A stretch of 64,000 bases of DNA from Arthrobacter sp. cf158 (GCF_900106835.1 NZ_FNNR01000004.1:1-64000); one strand, 5' to 3'. Counted from the first letter of the stretch, positions 1-9,448 are shown. Made by a program: numbers and translations. Notes: generated from the sequence alone by a model not told the origin.

Positions 1-589
1 GTGCGGGGTCTGCTGCGCCATAGATAGCGCCGCCGGCCACTGCCACTTCGGCACCGGCCTGCTGTACATCCCCGATGGTGGCCACCTTCACTCCTCCGGC
101 CACGGAGAACGGCACACGGGCCTCCGCCCCGGCACGAAGCAATCCGCTCAGATCAAAACCGGGTTTGGCTTGTTCGTCCAAACCAGCGTGCATCTCAACG
201 AACTTCGCACCCAACGCCCGGGCTTCCTTGGCACGGGTGACCTTATCCGCCACACCAATCAAGTCCACCACGATGCCCTTGTTATGGGCCTTGGCGGCCT
301 TCACGGCCCCCGCGATCGTGGAATCATCGGCCGTGCCGAGCACAGTCACCAGATCAGCGCCGGCCTTGAAAGCGATATCGGCTTCCAGCTCCCCGGCATC
401 CATGGTCTTCATGTCCGCGAAGACAATCTTGTCCGGGTGGGCTTCCTTGATCGCCGTGACAGCGGACAATCCCTCGGCCTTGATCAGCGGCGTGCCCAGT
501 TCAATGATGTCAACATACTCGGCAACCTGACCGGCCAGCGTCAGGGCCGCCTCGGTGGTCAAAACATCCATAGCAACTTGAAGCTTCAT
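1..589 (-). CDS. hxlA: 3-hexulose-6-phosphate synthase, 3' end outside window
   Basis: Reverse-strand frame opens with ATG at 589 and runs off the left edge with no stop. It begins MKLQVAMDVLTTEAAL and contains IELGTPLIKAEG, FADMKTMDAGE and VDLIGVADK, the signatures of the orotidine-5'-phosphate decarboxylase-like family of hexulose phosphate synthases. The enzyme condenses formaldehyde with ribulose 5-phosphate in the cytosolic ribulose monophosphate pathway. About 196 residues are visible of a usual ~210, so little is missing. A GGAA sits before the start. In the 152-bp gap to pepC a TTGACC (639-644) could be a -35 box, but no convincing -10 is seen. The isomerase partner HxlB would be expected just beyond the edge; that is inference. 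Confidence 0.9.
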   Translation of the reverse strand, partial: MKLQVAMDVLTTEAALTLAGQVAEYVDIIELGTPLIKAEGLSAVTAIKEAHPDKIVFADMKTMDAGELEADIAFKAGADLVTVLGTADDSTIAGAVKAAKAHNKGIVVDLIGVADKVTRAKEARALGAKFVEMHAGLDEQAKPGFDLSGLLRAGAEARVPFSVAGGVKVATIGDVQQAGAEVAVAGGAIYGAADPA

Positions 590-741
590 AACGGTTCCAT
601 TCATTCGATAGTGAACTACAGCTATATGCCTAATGGTCCGGTCAATGGAGGGTGGGGAATACGCTGATTAAGGATGGTAAAACCTACCTTTTAGGGTTGG
701 TCGCCGGGCTTGCCGCTGACCATGCCCAGGGGGTCGTTGGA

Positions 742-2121
742 CTATGCCAATGCCCCCATCGGGTCCCAGGCCGGCAGCACCGTTGGTTGCTTTCCGAGCG
801 CCACTTGCAGTTCCGCGGGCAATCGCGATTTGTCGACCACCACCTCGAAGACGTATTCGTCGAACCAGTTGTCGGCCATGGTGAAGAAGCCGTTCTCTCC
901 GGCCTCTTCGCCCCAACTGTTCTCAACCCTCCAGCGGCGCGTTCCGCCGTCGTGAATGTCAACTCCCGTAAGGAGCATCGCGTGGGTCATCGCCGACTCG
1001 CCATAGCGAACCCGGGCTTCCTTGCCCATGGCCAGCTCAGCACCATATAGGCCCGCGTAGTCGAACAACCGGGCATCCCAGATTCCGTCCTTGCGGACCA
1101 TGTGCGGTCCCACGTCGCACCCGAACCAGACCGGCTCGCCGTCCAGGATAGTGTCCCGGGCCAACTGCTTGGCCACCCCGATGTCAACGTTGAGGTACAA
1201 AACGGGGTGGGCTTCGATCACGTTCCCCAGGTGCTCAACAGTCAGGGTGCTTCCCTTGGCGTGCTCCGCCCTGGGGTCATCCACCAAGCAAACGTAATTA
1301 TCAAGGTCACTGGTGGTGTACTTGGACAGGAATTCATGTGGCGTCAGTGTGCCCACCCGATGGAAAGTCCTTTCATCATCCGTGTAGTCCCAATCGATGG
1401 CTGAGGGCGGTGTGCCCAGGTGCAGCGTCAGGATTCGGTGGACATCAGCAAGGATTCGGCTCTTCGCCCGGGCCAGGCCGGCAGCGTCATCCTGCTGAAT
1501 TGATCCGCGCAACTCCCAGGCACCCCGGCGCAGTACGGAACGAAGGATCGAGTTCATGCGCCCTGTGTTGGACGAGGACTCCGTTTCCGGCATGGCCGAC
1601 TTGGGCACCGCTCCATACTTCTGGAAGATGTTCACGGCCATATTCCACTGACCCCCGTCTCCGAGGACCGTGTGAAGCAGGTGTTGGACCAACCGATCGC
1701 CTTCGTCGCGGTCTGCCGTCTGCATGATGGACTCGAGGAAGTAGTTGGCGCGTTCCAGCTTGTCGAAATACATGGGGAAATTCTGCGAGAACTCGAAGTT
1801 CTTGACCCCCAGCTTCACGCGGGCTTCGGACCGCAGCAGGTTGAGTGCCGCGAAGAGCCAACAGCGGCCAGTCTTTTTCTGATGAGTAACCCGCCAGTCA
1901 TCCAGACGGTTCGACATGCTGTTGGATAATGCTGTGGCCACCTGATGGTCAATCGCGAGCTCATCAACGCTGACACGGACAATGGCATTCTGTTTGTGCT
2001 TCAGGTCAGGATCCGCGGCGAACGAGTCTCGCAGGGCCGATACCTGGTCTGCGGTCAGCGCTTTGGATTTGCGCATGTATTCGTCGGACGACGCACCGGC
2101 ATCCACATATCCCACGGTCAT
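742..2121 (-). CDS. pepC: aminopeptidase C (C1 family cysteine peptidase)
   Basis: 459 residues, the usual size for bleomycin hydrolase-type PepC. The papain-like triad is visible: Cys in GRCWLFAALN, His in AMTHAMLLTGV and Asn in RVENSWGEEAGENG. The enzyme is a cytosolic, normally hexameric aminopeptidase that trims peptides. The frame stays open to 2145, but ATG at 2121 is chosen because AAAGGA lies just upstream and the protein then starts MTVGYVDAG. It is transcribed in the same direction as hxlA downstream and the GAF-LytTR regulator gene upstream, with 125 bp between it and the regulator. No functional link with formaldehyde metabolism is evident. Confidence 0.93.
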   Translation of the reverse strand: MTVGYVDAGASSDEYMRKSKALTADQVSALRDSFAADPDLKHKQNAIVRVSVDELAIDHQVATALSNSMSNRLDDWRVTHQKKTGRCWLFAALNLLRSEARVKLGVKNFEFSQNFPMYFDKLERANYFLESIMQTADRDEGDRLVQHLLHTVLGDGGQWNMAVNIFQKYGAVPKSAMPETESSSNTGRMNSILRSVLRRGAWELRGSIQQDDAAGLARAKSRILADVHRILTLHLGTPPSAIDWDYTDDERTFHRVGTLTPHEFLSKYTTSDLDNYVCLVDDPRAEHAKGSTLTVEHLGNVIEAHPVLYLNVDIGVAKQLARDTILDGEPVWFGCDVGPHMVRKDGIWDARLFDYAGLYGAELAMGKEARVRYGESAMTHAMLLTGVDIHDGGTRRWRVENSWGEEAGENGFFTMADNWFDEYVFEVVVDKSRLPAELQVALGKQPTVLPAWDPMGALA

Positions 2122-2246
2122 CTTTTGATCCTTTTCCCTTGGCACAGCTTGCGGGCAACCGTATGTCGCGGCCCGGTCGGTTCACCAGGGAGCGCCGTTG
2201 AAGTGCAGAACGTTGCCGTTCGGCAGCTCATATGGTCCGCGGCACC

Positions 2247-3635
2247 TCAGATATTCAGCGCGCGTCGGACGGCGCGGTTGTTTCGACGGGATACCGGAAC
2301 CACGGTTTTCGCCGCATCGTCCATAATCAAGACAAGCTCGCCCTTCTCTTTCCGCTCAACTTCCCGAATGCGGCTGAGATTGACCAGATACTGTCGATGC
2401 ACACGCAGGAACGTGCCTGTGTCTGAAAGATCATGCTCGAGCTTGTCCAGGCCGGACAAGGCTGCCCGAAGGCGTCCTTCATCCGTGAGTAGCCAGACTT
2501 CATTCCCTTCCATTTCGGCCATGGTGACCTCTGACGTTGCCAGCATCATCATGCGGTTCTCCTCGCGGAGGGCGACAACTCGGCGGGAGTGTCCCAACAG
2601 GACGCCACCTGTCTCTGCTTGTGGAAAGTGTTCACCTGCGAAGGCGCCGAACGAGATCAGGTGCCCGATCAAGTTCTTCTGCAGGAAGACCGGGCGGATT
2701 CCTATCGATGATGGTTCATCGACGAGCGGTGTGAAGATCTGCGTGGAACCGGTCCAACCCGGGTCCACATTTGCCCGCTTTGTGGCATAGCGGGCCGCAT
2801 GGATGAAAGGAGGCAGCTGTGGGGTCCACCTCACCACGGGATCGATCGCTGGGGTGTTGCCGGGAACGCCCAGGATCACGCTCGCTATGTCGTCGGCAAT
2901 GACCACCGCTCCCGCCGTGTCGACGGCAACCATCGGCTCATTCGATCGTCCCCGGGCATGGGAATATGCAGCCAGCAGTTCGTTTCCCCCGTCATGGGCA
3001 CGCCGGCGCAAACTTTTCTGTGTATGGGTGGCGGAACTCTCCAGCCACTTCCTTGCAGAAAGAGGGAGATCTCCGCCCCAGCAGGAAATGTTCAGGACAG
3101 CGAGAGGCTCGCCATTTACCACCTCGCGCACGGCGATCGCTCCGCAAGACCAGCTGTGGAATGCCTGCAACCAATGCTCGGACTGCTTGATCATCACGGC
3201 ACGCCGGGTTTCGAGAGCTGTTCCCATACTGTTTGTTCCCACCGCGCTCTCGGACCAGCTGTACCAGGGGGCGAGTCCTCCCTCGGTGGCAACCGAACGC
3301 GTGTTTTTGTCCCCCCAAGCGGCAACAATTCTGCCGTTGGCATCCGCGATGGTCACCACCCCACCTGCGCTGGCCACCTCATGTGCCATGGCCGCTGCGC
3401 AGAAACCGAGTTCCGCGAACACCACGTCCTGGTCCAGCGACGACATAGTGGGGGAAACCGCGTTCGGTGCTTCCGAAAGGAAGGGGTCGATGCGGTAGAC
3501 GTCCCGGGATCGTTGCCAGGAAATCGCCACCTCGGGACGAACCCCGTCAAGGTCGTCTTCACCGTGGACGAATCGCTCCCATGCAACATATACAGGTGTG
3601 CGGGGCGTGGTCTGGAGCTGTTGTTCAATGCGCAC
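2247..3635 (-). CDS. GAF domain transcriptional regulator with C-terminal LytTR DNA-binding domain
   Basis: About 462 residues. The N-terminal two thirds resemble the AcoR-type sensor region: ISWQRSRDVYRIDP, then a GAF-like segment with GGVVTIADANGRIVAAWGD, SESAVGTNSMGTAL and FHSWSCGAIAVRE. The last ~100 residues match a LytTR domain (EVWLLTDEGRLRAALSGLDKLE, FLRVHRQYLVNLSRI). AcoR-like proteins normally carry an AAA+ domain and a Fis-type helix-turn-helix, so a GAF-LytTR architecture without AAA+ is less common. GTG at 3635 is preferred since AAGGCGG lies six bases upstream; ATG at 3665 is in frame but has no ribosome site. The ligand is unknown. Targets could include the co-directional pepC and hxlA; that is inference. 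Confidence 0.8.
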   Translation of the reverse strand: MRIEQQLQTTPRTPVYVAWERFVHGEDDLDGVRPEVAISWQRSRDVYRIDPFLSEAPNAVSPTMSSLDQDVVFAELGFCAAAMAHEVASAGGVVTIADANGRIVAAWGDKNTRSVATEGGLAPWYSWSESAVGTNSMGTALETRRAVMIKQSEHWLQAFHSWSCGAIAVREVVNGEPLAVLNISCWGGDLPLSARKWLESSATHTQKSLRRRAHDGGNELLAAYSHARGRSNEPMVAVDTAGAVVIADDIASVILGVPGNTPAIDPVVRWTPQLPPFIHAARYATKRANVDPGWTGSTQIFTPLVDEPSSIGIRPVFLQKNLIGHLISFGAFAGEHFPQAETGGVLLGHSRRVVALREENRMMMLATSEVTMAEMEGNEVWLLTDEGRLRAALSGLDKLEHDLSDTGTFLRVHRQYLVNLSRIREVERKEKGELVLIMDDAAKTVVPVSRRNNRAVRRALNI

Positions 3636-3900
3636 TGCGAACCGCCTTAGCGTTACTCGTCGCATCGGGGCCTGCCGCGGCAGGAACTGCAGATGCGACG
3701 AAACGGGCTTGACGATCCCAGGTGTTGCCCACGATCGACAAACAGCAGGTTCGGGTGGGCGTTGATCGCCAAGCATCCAACGGAGCGCATTCTCGCGGGA
3801 GTCGTTACGGACTCTATTGCGAGGCAACACGTTTGGCAAGGGAATCAGGGACTCGACCTTTGGCTCATGGAGGCGGCCGACCGACAGATAGAGTCTGTGG

Positions 3901-4464
3901 ATGAACCTCACGCATAGCCTGGATGTCATCCCGGCGATTGGAGATACCGGTCAGCTGCAGTTGCACCCTTTGGAGCTTTCAGATGCCACTGAGCTGGCTG
4001 CTGCGTACCTCCGCAACCGTGACCACCTTGCGCCTTGGGAACCTGTGCGTGATGACGCCTTTTTCACCACGGAAGGGCAGGCGGACGTCATCCGGGGCAA
4101 ACTGGACCTCTATGCAGCGGGCAGCGAAGTGCCCTGGGTGATCACCGGCACGAACGGAATCATTGGGATGATCACGCTCACCGGGATCGTCCGTGGCCCG
4201 TTCCTGAACGCCAACCTGGGTTACTGGATTGATGAGGCATGCACCGGCAAGGGCGCAGCGACAGGTGCCGCGTCCGCCGTCGTGATGATGGCTGCAGAGG
4301 CACTGGGCCTCCATCGCATCCAGGCTGCGACTCTGGTCCACAACGCAGCCTCGCAGGCTGTCCTGAAGCGGTGCGGGTTTGAGCGCATCGGTATGGCACC
4401 GTCCTACCTTCAGATCGCAGGGGAGTGGCAGGATCACATCCTGTTCCAGCGCATTCTGTTCTAA
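3901..4464 (+). CDS. GNAT family N-acetyltransferase (RimJ/RimL-like)
   Basis: 187 residues. It reads as a RimJ/RimL-type acetyltransferase: LHPLELSDATELAAAYLRNRDHLAPWEP at the N-terminus, GYWIDEACTGKGAATGAASAVVMMA as the acetyl-CoA pyrophosphate loop, and LHRIQAATLVHNAASQAVLKRCGFERIG in the C-terminal half. This family acetylates alpha-amino groups of ribosomal proteins or small amines, and the substrate cannot be read from sequence. It stands alone, divergent from the GAF-LytTR gene with 265 bp between the starts. That gap holds no recognised gene. Confidence 0.85.
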   Translation: MNLTHSLDVIPAIGDTGQLQLHPLELSDATELAAAYLRNRDHLAPWEPVRDDAFFTTEGQADVIRGKLDLYAAGSEVPWVITGTNGIIGMITLTGIVRGPFLNANLGYWIDEACTGKGAATGAASAVVMMAAEALGLHRIQAATLVHNAASQAVLKRCGFERIGMAPSYLQIAGEWQDHILFQRILF

Positions 4465-4679
4465 CCCCGCCCGGCAACAGGCCGCGGTCACCACCAGAGG
4501 GTACGCCAAGGGCGTAAAGCGCCCCAAAAAACCTTGAAAATCCGGTGATTTTGGTCAAAAAGGCGCGGAAACACGCGGAATTTGCTGGCCATGAGAGCCC
4601 AAGCTGGTAAGTTTTCGAACAGTGGCTTGCTCGCATTCCGCTTGAAAGCTCAAAAACGTATGAGTCCAGGAGGACGTAA

Positions 4680-4967
4680 ATGGCTAAGAACCGTAGTGAA
4701 CTCGTTGCAGAGGTAGCAGGCAAGGCTGGCACCAGCCAGGCAGCAGTCAACTCCGTGCTCGATGCACTGTTCGAAGTTTTCGAGACTTCTGTCGCCGCCG
4801 GCGAAAAGATCACCATCCCGGGCTGGCTCGCAGTTGAGCGCACCGACCGTGCAGCTCGCACCGGCCGCAACCCGCAGACCGGCGAAACCATCCAGATCGC
4901 AGCCGGCCACAGCGTCAAGCTGACCGCTGGCTCCAAGCTGAAGGCTGCTGTCGCCAAGAAGAAGTAA
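4680..4967 (+). CDS. hup: HU family nucleoid-associated DNA-binding protein
   Basis: 95 residues, the short bacterial HU form without the lysine-rich tail found in mycobacteria and streptomycetes. MAKNRSELVAEVAGKAG at the N-terminus and GRNPQTGETIQIAAGHSVKLTAG with the arm prolines are typical. HU binds and bends DNA non-specifically. The ribosome site AGGAGG is strong and the gene is followed closely by a perfect hairpin terminator, so it is probably a monocistronic, highly expressed unit. A candidate promoter (TTGCTG at 4582-4587 with GGTAAG at 4606-4611) is weak. Confidence 0.96.
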   Translation: MAKNRSELVAEVAGKAGTSQAAVNSVLDALFEVFETSVAAGEKITIPGWLAVERTDRAARTGRNPQTGETIQIAAGHSVKLTAGSKLKAAVAKKK

Positions 4968-4988
4968 TTACTCTTCGGCGAACGCCTT

Positions 4989-5022
4989 GAAGGGACGGCA
5001 ACCTGTTGGTTGCCGTCCCTTC
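4989..5022 (+). terminator. intrinsic terminator of hup
   Basis: Perfect 15-bp stem (4989-5003 with 5008-5022) and a 4-base TGTT loop, placed 21 bp after the HU stop codon. It is followed by a short T-containing stretch (TCTGCTTTGG) and not a full T-run. Confidence 0.85.
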
Positions 5023-5090
5023 TGCTTTGGGTAATGCACATAGCACCCTCCCGATTCGCAGCCCGGCGACCGGTAGCGGACAATGGATAA

Positions 5091-7313
5091 GTGCCATCAG
5101 CAAGAAGTTCCGCAACCGCCCCTTCGTCTGCTCCCAAGCCGGGAGCGCGGGGAGGCACTACAGCCGCGGGGATTTCCCTGCCATGGCAACTGGCAGGACT
5201 AGCTGCGCTGTTCCTGGTTCTGGCAGGGGCACTCATCTTCTCAGGAGCCTCCGCCGCCCGCCAGGTCTCGGACCCGGGCGCGTTGGTCCGGTGGGGCCTC
5301 CCCTTCGCGAAGGCCATCCACAATGTTTCCGTAGCCACAGTGGTTGGCGGCCTGATCTTTGCCGTGGGCATCCTGCCCAAAAACCTCGGCGGCTCCCGCT
5401 CCCGTGAGAAGGACCTCGACGCACCGGAGCATCCCGCTTTCGCCCGAGCACTGGCAGTTGCCGCTGCAGCGGGGGCGGCATGGACATTGTCCGCGGTCGC
5501 TGTATTGGTCCTCACCTACGCCGACGTAGCGGGCCAAGCACTTTCCGGAGACGCGGAGTTCACCCGCTCGCTGGTGTATTTCATGACGGACATCGAAACG
5601 GGCAAGGCCTGGCTCGCGGTCACCATCATCGCCGCCGTGGTCACCACCGCACTCTTCGGTGTCCGTTCCCTGACCGGCCTGGCGTTCACTCTCTTGCTGG
5701 CCTTGATCGGGCTCATTCCCACCGCCCTGATCGGTCACTCTTCAAGCTCCAGTGACCACGAAGGCGCCATCAACTCCCTGGGTCTCCACCTGGTGGGCGT
5801 GTCCACGTGGGTTGGCGGCATCATCATGCTTGCGGTCCTCTCGGGAATTCTCACGGGTTCCCGGAGCAACGGAACTCCGGACATCACCGGCCAAACCCTC
5901 CAGCGCTTCTCCTCGCTGGCAGGCTTCGCTTTCGTCCTGGTGTTCGCCTCGGGCGTCATCAACGCGGCCATCCGCGTCACCAACCCCGCAGACTTGTTCG
6001 GCTCGTCATACGGCCAACTCATCGTCGCCAAGGCACTCGCCACGCTGGTGCTGGGTGGAATCGGCTTCATGCACCGCCAGTGGGTCATTCCGCAGCTCGG
6101 CAAGAACGGTTCCATGTCTGCCCGCCGCGTGTTGTGGCAGCTGATTTTGGTGGAGCTGCTGGTGATGGGCGCGACGTCGGGACTCGCCGTAGCGCTGGGA
6201 CGCTCGGCACCGCCGCAGCCCACCACCTATGCACCTGATGCGTCGCCGTCGTTCATTCTCTCCGGCTACGAGCTCCCTCCTGAACTCACTCCGGAACGCT
6301 GGCTGACCGAGTGGCGTTTTGACTGGCTCTGGGTGGGGGTCGCGCTGTTCGGTGCGGTCACCTACATCATGGGCATCGTCAAGGTCCGCAAGCGTGGCGA
6401 CAAATGGTCCTGGTTCCGGTCAGTGAACTGGATGATCGGCCTGGTGGTGCTCACCTACATCACCTCGGGACCGCCGGCTGTCTACGGCCGTGTTTTGTTC
6501 TCTGCGCACATGGTGGACCACATGGCACTCACCATGGTGGCTCCGATCTTCCTGGTCCTCGGCGCACCGGTAACCCTTGCCCTGCGTGCCCTCCCGGCCA
6601 GGGGCGAAGGCGCCCACGGCTCACGGGGACTGCGCGAATGGTTGCTGCTGTTTGTGCACTCAAAGTTCTCGCAGATCGTGACGCACCCGTTGTTCGCTGC
6701 GGCAAACTTCGCAGGGTCCATCGTCCTGTTCTACTACTCGGACCTCTTCGGCCTGGCGATGCGTGAGCACGTGGGCCATGAGCTCATGAACGTGCACTTC
6801 CTGTTGACCGGTTACATCTTCGTGCTGAGCATGATCGGAAGCGACCCCCTGCCACGCCGCGCTCCGTACCCAATGCGCCTGCTCCTCCTGCTGGCCACCA
6901 TGGGCTTCCATGCCTTCTTCGGCGTGGCCATCATGGGTGGCACCGGGCTGCTGGCTGCAGATTACTTCGGCAACCTGGGCCGGGCATGGGGTCCGTCGGC
7001 CATTGGAGACCAGCAACTTGGCGGCGCCGTGGCGTGGGGCATCGGCGAAGTGCCTACATTGCTGGTGGCAATCGGAGTGGCAGTGATGTGGTCCCGCTCG
7101 GACGAACGGGAGACCCGCAGGGTGGATCGTGCAGCGGACAGGAATAACGACGCCGATCTCAGTGCTTACAACGATATGTTTGCCCGGCTCGCTGACCGCG
7201 ATGCCAAGCTGGCAAGCCGCACTGCCCAACCATCCAGGACGGCCCCGGCCGAACGCCCCACCACAGGCCCTGCCGGGCAGACTGAACCAAACACCAAGCT
7301 GGAAGGACGCTGA
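5091..7313 (+). CDS. CopD-type copper resistance/CtaG cytochrome oxidase assembly fusion membrane protein
   Basis: 740 residues with many hydrophobic segments. The N-terminal half (residues ~25-370) resembles CopD (LVRWGLPFAKAIHNVSVATVVGG, HLVGVSTWVGG with paired histidines). The C-terminal part (~400-680) is a caa3-type CtaG domain (SAHMVDHMALTMVAPIFLVLGAP, GYIFVLSMIGSDPLPRRAP). Such fusions are common in actinobacteria and are thought to handle copper for cytochrome oxidase assembly at the membrane. GTG at 5091 is the chosen start, with only a weak upstream GCGGA. The charged tail (REGDERETRRVDRA-like) is cytoplasmic or extracellular. The stop overlaps the ATG of the thioredoxin-NHL gene (TGATG), so the two are translationally coupled. 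Confidence 0.87.
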   Translation: MPSARSSATAPSSAPKPGARGGTTAAGISLPWQLAGLAALFLVLAGALIFSGASAARQVSDPGALVRWGLPFAKAIHNVSVATVVGGLIFAVGILPKNLGGSRSREKDLDAPEHPAFARALAVAAAAGAAWTLSAVAVLVLTYADVAGQALSGDAEFTRSLVYFMTDIETGKAWLAVTIIAAVVTTALFGVRSLTGLAFTLLLALIGLIPTALIGHSSSSSDHEGAINSLGLHLVGVSTWVGGIIMLAVLSGILTGSRSNGTPDITGQTLQRFSSLAGFAFVLVFASGVINAAIRVTNPADLFGSSYGQLIVAKALATLVLGGIGFMHRQWVIPQLGKNGSMSARRVLWQLILVELLVMGATSGLAVALGRSAPPQPTTYAPDASPSFILSGYELPPELTPERWLTEWRFDWLWVGVALFGAVTYIMGIVKVRKRGDKWSWFRSVNWMIGLVVLTYITSGPPAVYGRVLFSAHMVDHMALTMVAPIFLVLGAPVTLALRALPARGEGAHGSRGLREWLLLFVHSKFSQIVTHPLFAAANFAGSIVLFYYSDLFGLAMREHVGHELMNVHFLLTGYIFVLSMIGSDPLPRRAPYPMRLLLLLATMGFHAFFGVAIMGGTGLLAADYFGNLGRAWGPSAIGDQQLGGAVAWGIGEVPTLLVAIGVAVMWSRSDERETRRVDRAADRNNDADLSAYNDMFARLADRDAKLASRTAQPSRTAPAERPTTGPAGQTEPNTKLEGR

Positions 7314-9286
7314 TGAGCGAAACCGTACGCACCCAACTCCGGGTCCGGGCCTCCGAACTGGAGGGCCGCGGCTGGCTCAACACGGGCGGCAAGTCACTGG
7401 ACCTGGAATCCCTCCGGGGAAAGATCGTGCTGCTGGACTTCTGGACCTTCTGCTGCATCAACTGCCTGCACGTCCTGGATGAACTGCGCCCGCTCGAGGA
7501 AAAGTACTCGGACGTCCTGGTGACCGTTGGGGTGCACTCGCCCAAGTTTGAACATGAAGCGGATCCCGTCGCACTGGCATCTGCCGTTGAACGCTACGAA
7601 ATCCACCACCCCGTTCTGGATGATCCCGAACTGGCAACGTGGAAGGCCTACACAGCCCGCGCATGGCCAACCCTGGTGGTCATTGACCCCGAGGGCTACA
7701 TCGTGGCGCACCTTTCGGGCGAGGGCCACGCAGATGGCCTGGCCGTTCTGCTCGAGGAACTCGTGGCCGAGCACGAAGCCAAGGGAACCCTCCACCGCGG
7801 CAACGGCCCGTACGTGGCTCCGGTACCGACGTCGGGCACTTTGCGTTTCCCCGGAAAGGCCACTCAGCTGGCCAACGGCAACTACCTCGTAGTGGACTCG
7901 GGACACCACCGGCTGGTGGAACTCCGGCCCGATCTGGAGACCGTGGAGCGAGTCATTGGCTCGGGCACCAAGGGGTACCTGGACGGACAGGCGGAAATCG
8001 CGCAGTTCAACGAGCCGCAGGGCGTCGCTCTGCTCCCCTCCGAGCTTGCTTGGAAGCTGGGCTACGACGCCGTGGTGGCAGACACCGTCAACCACCGCTT
8101 GCGCGGTGTGACGCTGAGCTCCGGCTACGTGCAAACGGTAGCGGGCAACGGTGTACAGCGCCTGCTCGACGCCGGTCCCGCCCGGGTGACGGACACCGGC
8201 GCCGGCACGTGGTCTGAACATCACGACGGCGGCCAGGCCGACTTCGCTGCCGACGCCATCGATGTTGGGGCGCTGGGTCTGGGCACAGGGGTCTCCCTGT
8301 CCTCGCCGTGGGACGTGGTGTGGAGCGAGAAGCTGCAGCGCGTTGTTATCGCCATGGCAGGAACCCACCAGATCTTCGCCTTTGATCCCTTGAGCAACCA
8401 GGTTTCCATCCTGGCTGGTTCCGGACTTGAGGGCCTGTTGGATGGCAAGGCCGAGGAATCCTGGTTCGCGCAGTCGTCCGGCCTGGCCATCGACGCCGAC
8501 CACAACATCTGGGTTGCTGACTCGGAGACTTCATCCCTGCGCCGCCTGGTGGTCAGCGATTCCGGGGTGACCGTGGAAACCGCTGTAGGCAAGGGCCTGT
8601 TCGACTTCGGCTTCCGCGACGGCGATGCCACTGAAGCGCGTCTCCAGCACCCCTTGGGCGTCACAGTGCTTCCCGACGGCTCGGTGGCAATCGCCGATAC
8701 GTACAACGGTGCCGTTCGCAGGTATGACCCCGCCACCAAGTCCGTGTCCACGTTGGCGAGGGGCCTCGCTGAGCCAAGTGACGTGGTGGTGGTCCAGGTG
8801 GAAGGCAGCGAGCCCCTGCTGGTAGTGGTGGAGTCGAACAAGCACCAGCTGGTTCTGGTTCCCATCCCCAAGGAAGCCCAGCAGGTGGACGAAGGTGCCT
8901 CCCAGACACACCGTCCCAAGAGCCCGGTGACCCCGGGAAACCTGCAGCTCGCAGTCCGGTTCAAAGCCCCCACCGGCCAAAAACTGGACGACCGTTGGGG
9001 CGACCCCACACAGCTGAAGATCTCCTCCACACCGCCGGAACTGCTGGTCTCGGGAGGCGGAACCTCGGTGGGCTTGCTGCGCACCCTTGAGCTGTCCGCA
9101 GATGTTCCCGAGGGCATCCTTCACATCACGGCCCGCGCGGCCGCCTGCGATGGTCCCGAAACCGAGGACGGCGAAATTCCGGATCACGCAGCCTGCCACC
9201 TGTACCAGCAGGACTGGGGCATTCCCGTAGTCCTGCAGGCCGACGGCGAATCGGAGCTGGTACTGGACCTCCGCGGCATGGACTAA
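7313..9286 (+). CDS. thioredoxin-like domain plus NHL-repeat protein (NHLRC2-like)
   Basis: 657 residues. Residues ~10-150 form a TlpA/thioredoxin-like domain with LDFWTFCCINCLHVLDEL, where CINC supplies the CxxC redox pair, and AWPTLVVIDPEG with the cis-proline. From ~160 to 520 there are NHL/beta-propeller blades (FNEPQGVAL, QHPLGVTVLPDGSVAIADTYNGAVRRYD). The C-terminal ~130 residues are a further beta-rich region. This architecture matches animal NHLRC2 and its bacterial relatives. No signal peptide is seen, so it is probably cytosolic. Its ATG overlaps the CopD-CtaG stop, which suggests a joint role in copper or thiol chemistry; that is inference, as the bacterial family has no firm function. 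Confidence 0.85.
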   Translation: MSETVRTQLRVRASELEGRGWLNTGGKSLDLESLRGKIVLLDFWTFCCINCLHVLDELRPLEEKYSDVLVTVGVHSPKFEHEADPVALASAVERYEIHHPVLDDPELATWKAYTARAWPTLVVIDPEGYIVAHLSGEGHADGLAVLLEELVAEHEAKGTLHRGNGPYVAPVPTSGTLRFPGKATQLANGNYLVVDSGHHRLVELRPDLETVERVIGSGTKGYLDGQAEIAQFNEPQGVALLPSELAWKLGYDAVVADTVNHRLRGVTLSSGYVQTVAGNGVQRLLDAGPARVTDTGAGTWSEHHDGGQADFAADAIDVGALGLGTGVSLSSPWDVVWSEKLQRVVIAMAGTHQIFAFDPLSNQVSILAGSGLEGLLDGKAEESWFAQSSGLAIDADHNIWVADSETSSLRRLVVSDSGVTVETAVGKGLFDFGFRDGDATEARLQHPLGVTVLPDGSVAIADTYNGAVRRYDPATKSVSTLARGLAEPSDVVVVQVEGSEPLLVVVESNKHQLVLVPIPKEAQQVDEGASQTHRPKSPVTPGNLQLAVRFKAPTGQKLDDRWGDPTQLKISSTPPELLVSGGGTSVGLLRTLELSADVPEGILHITARAAACDGPETEDGEIPDHAACHLYQQDWGIPVVLQADGESELVLDLRGMD

Positions 9287-9300
9287 GCCTTAGCGACTGG

Positions 9301-9343
9301 AAAGGCCCGGGTTTGCCCTCCTCAGGGGTGGCCCGGGCCTTTT
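9301..9343 (+). terminator. intrinsic terminator after the thioredoxin-NHL gene
   Basis: AAAGGCCCGGG (9301-9311) pairs with CCCGGGCCTTT (9332-9342) and is followed by T residues. The loop contains a second small CCCT/AGGG pairing. It lies 15 bp after the stop codon. Confidence 0.88.
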
Positions 9344-9448
9344 CATGCCGCGGCAGCAGTTCCACGTTGGCCGTTCCTGAGCCGCGGATTATCCACATAG
9401 CCCACGTGGGCAGTGCTGGCTCTTTGCCTGGAACGGCAGGCTGAGGGG

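Noticed and set aside
652-1050. 132-codon plus-strand frame over the pepC 3' end
   Set aside because: It lies opposite the clearly coding pepC gene and has no motif.
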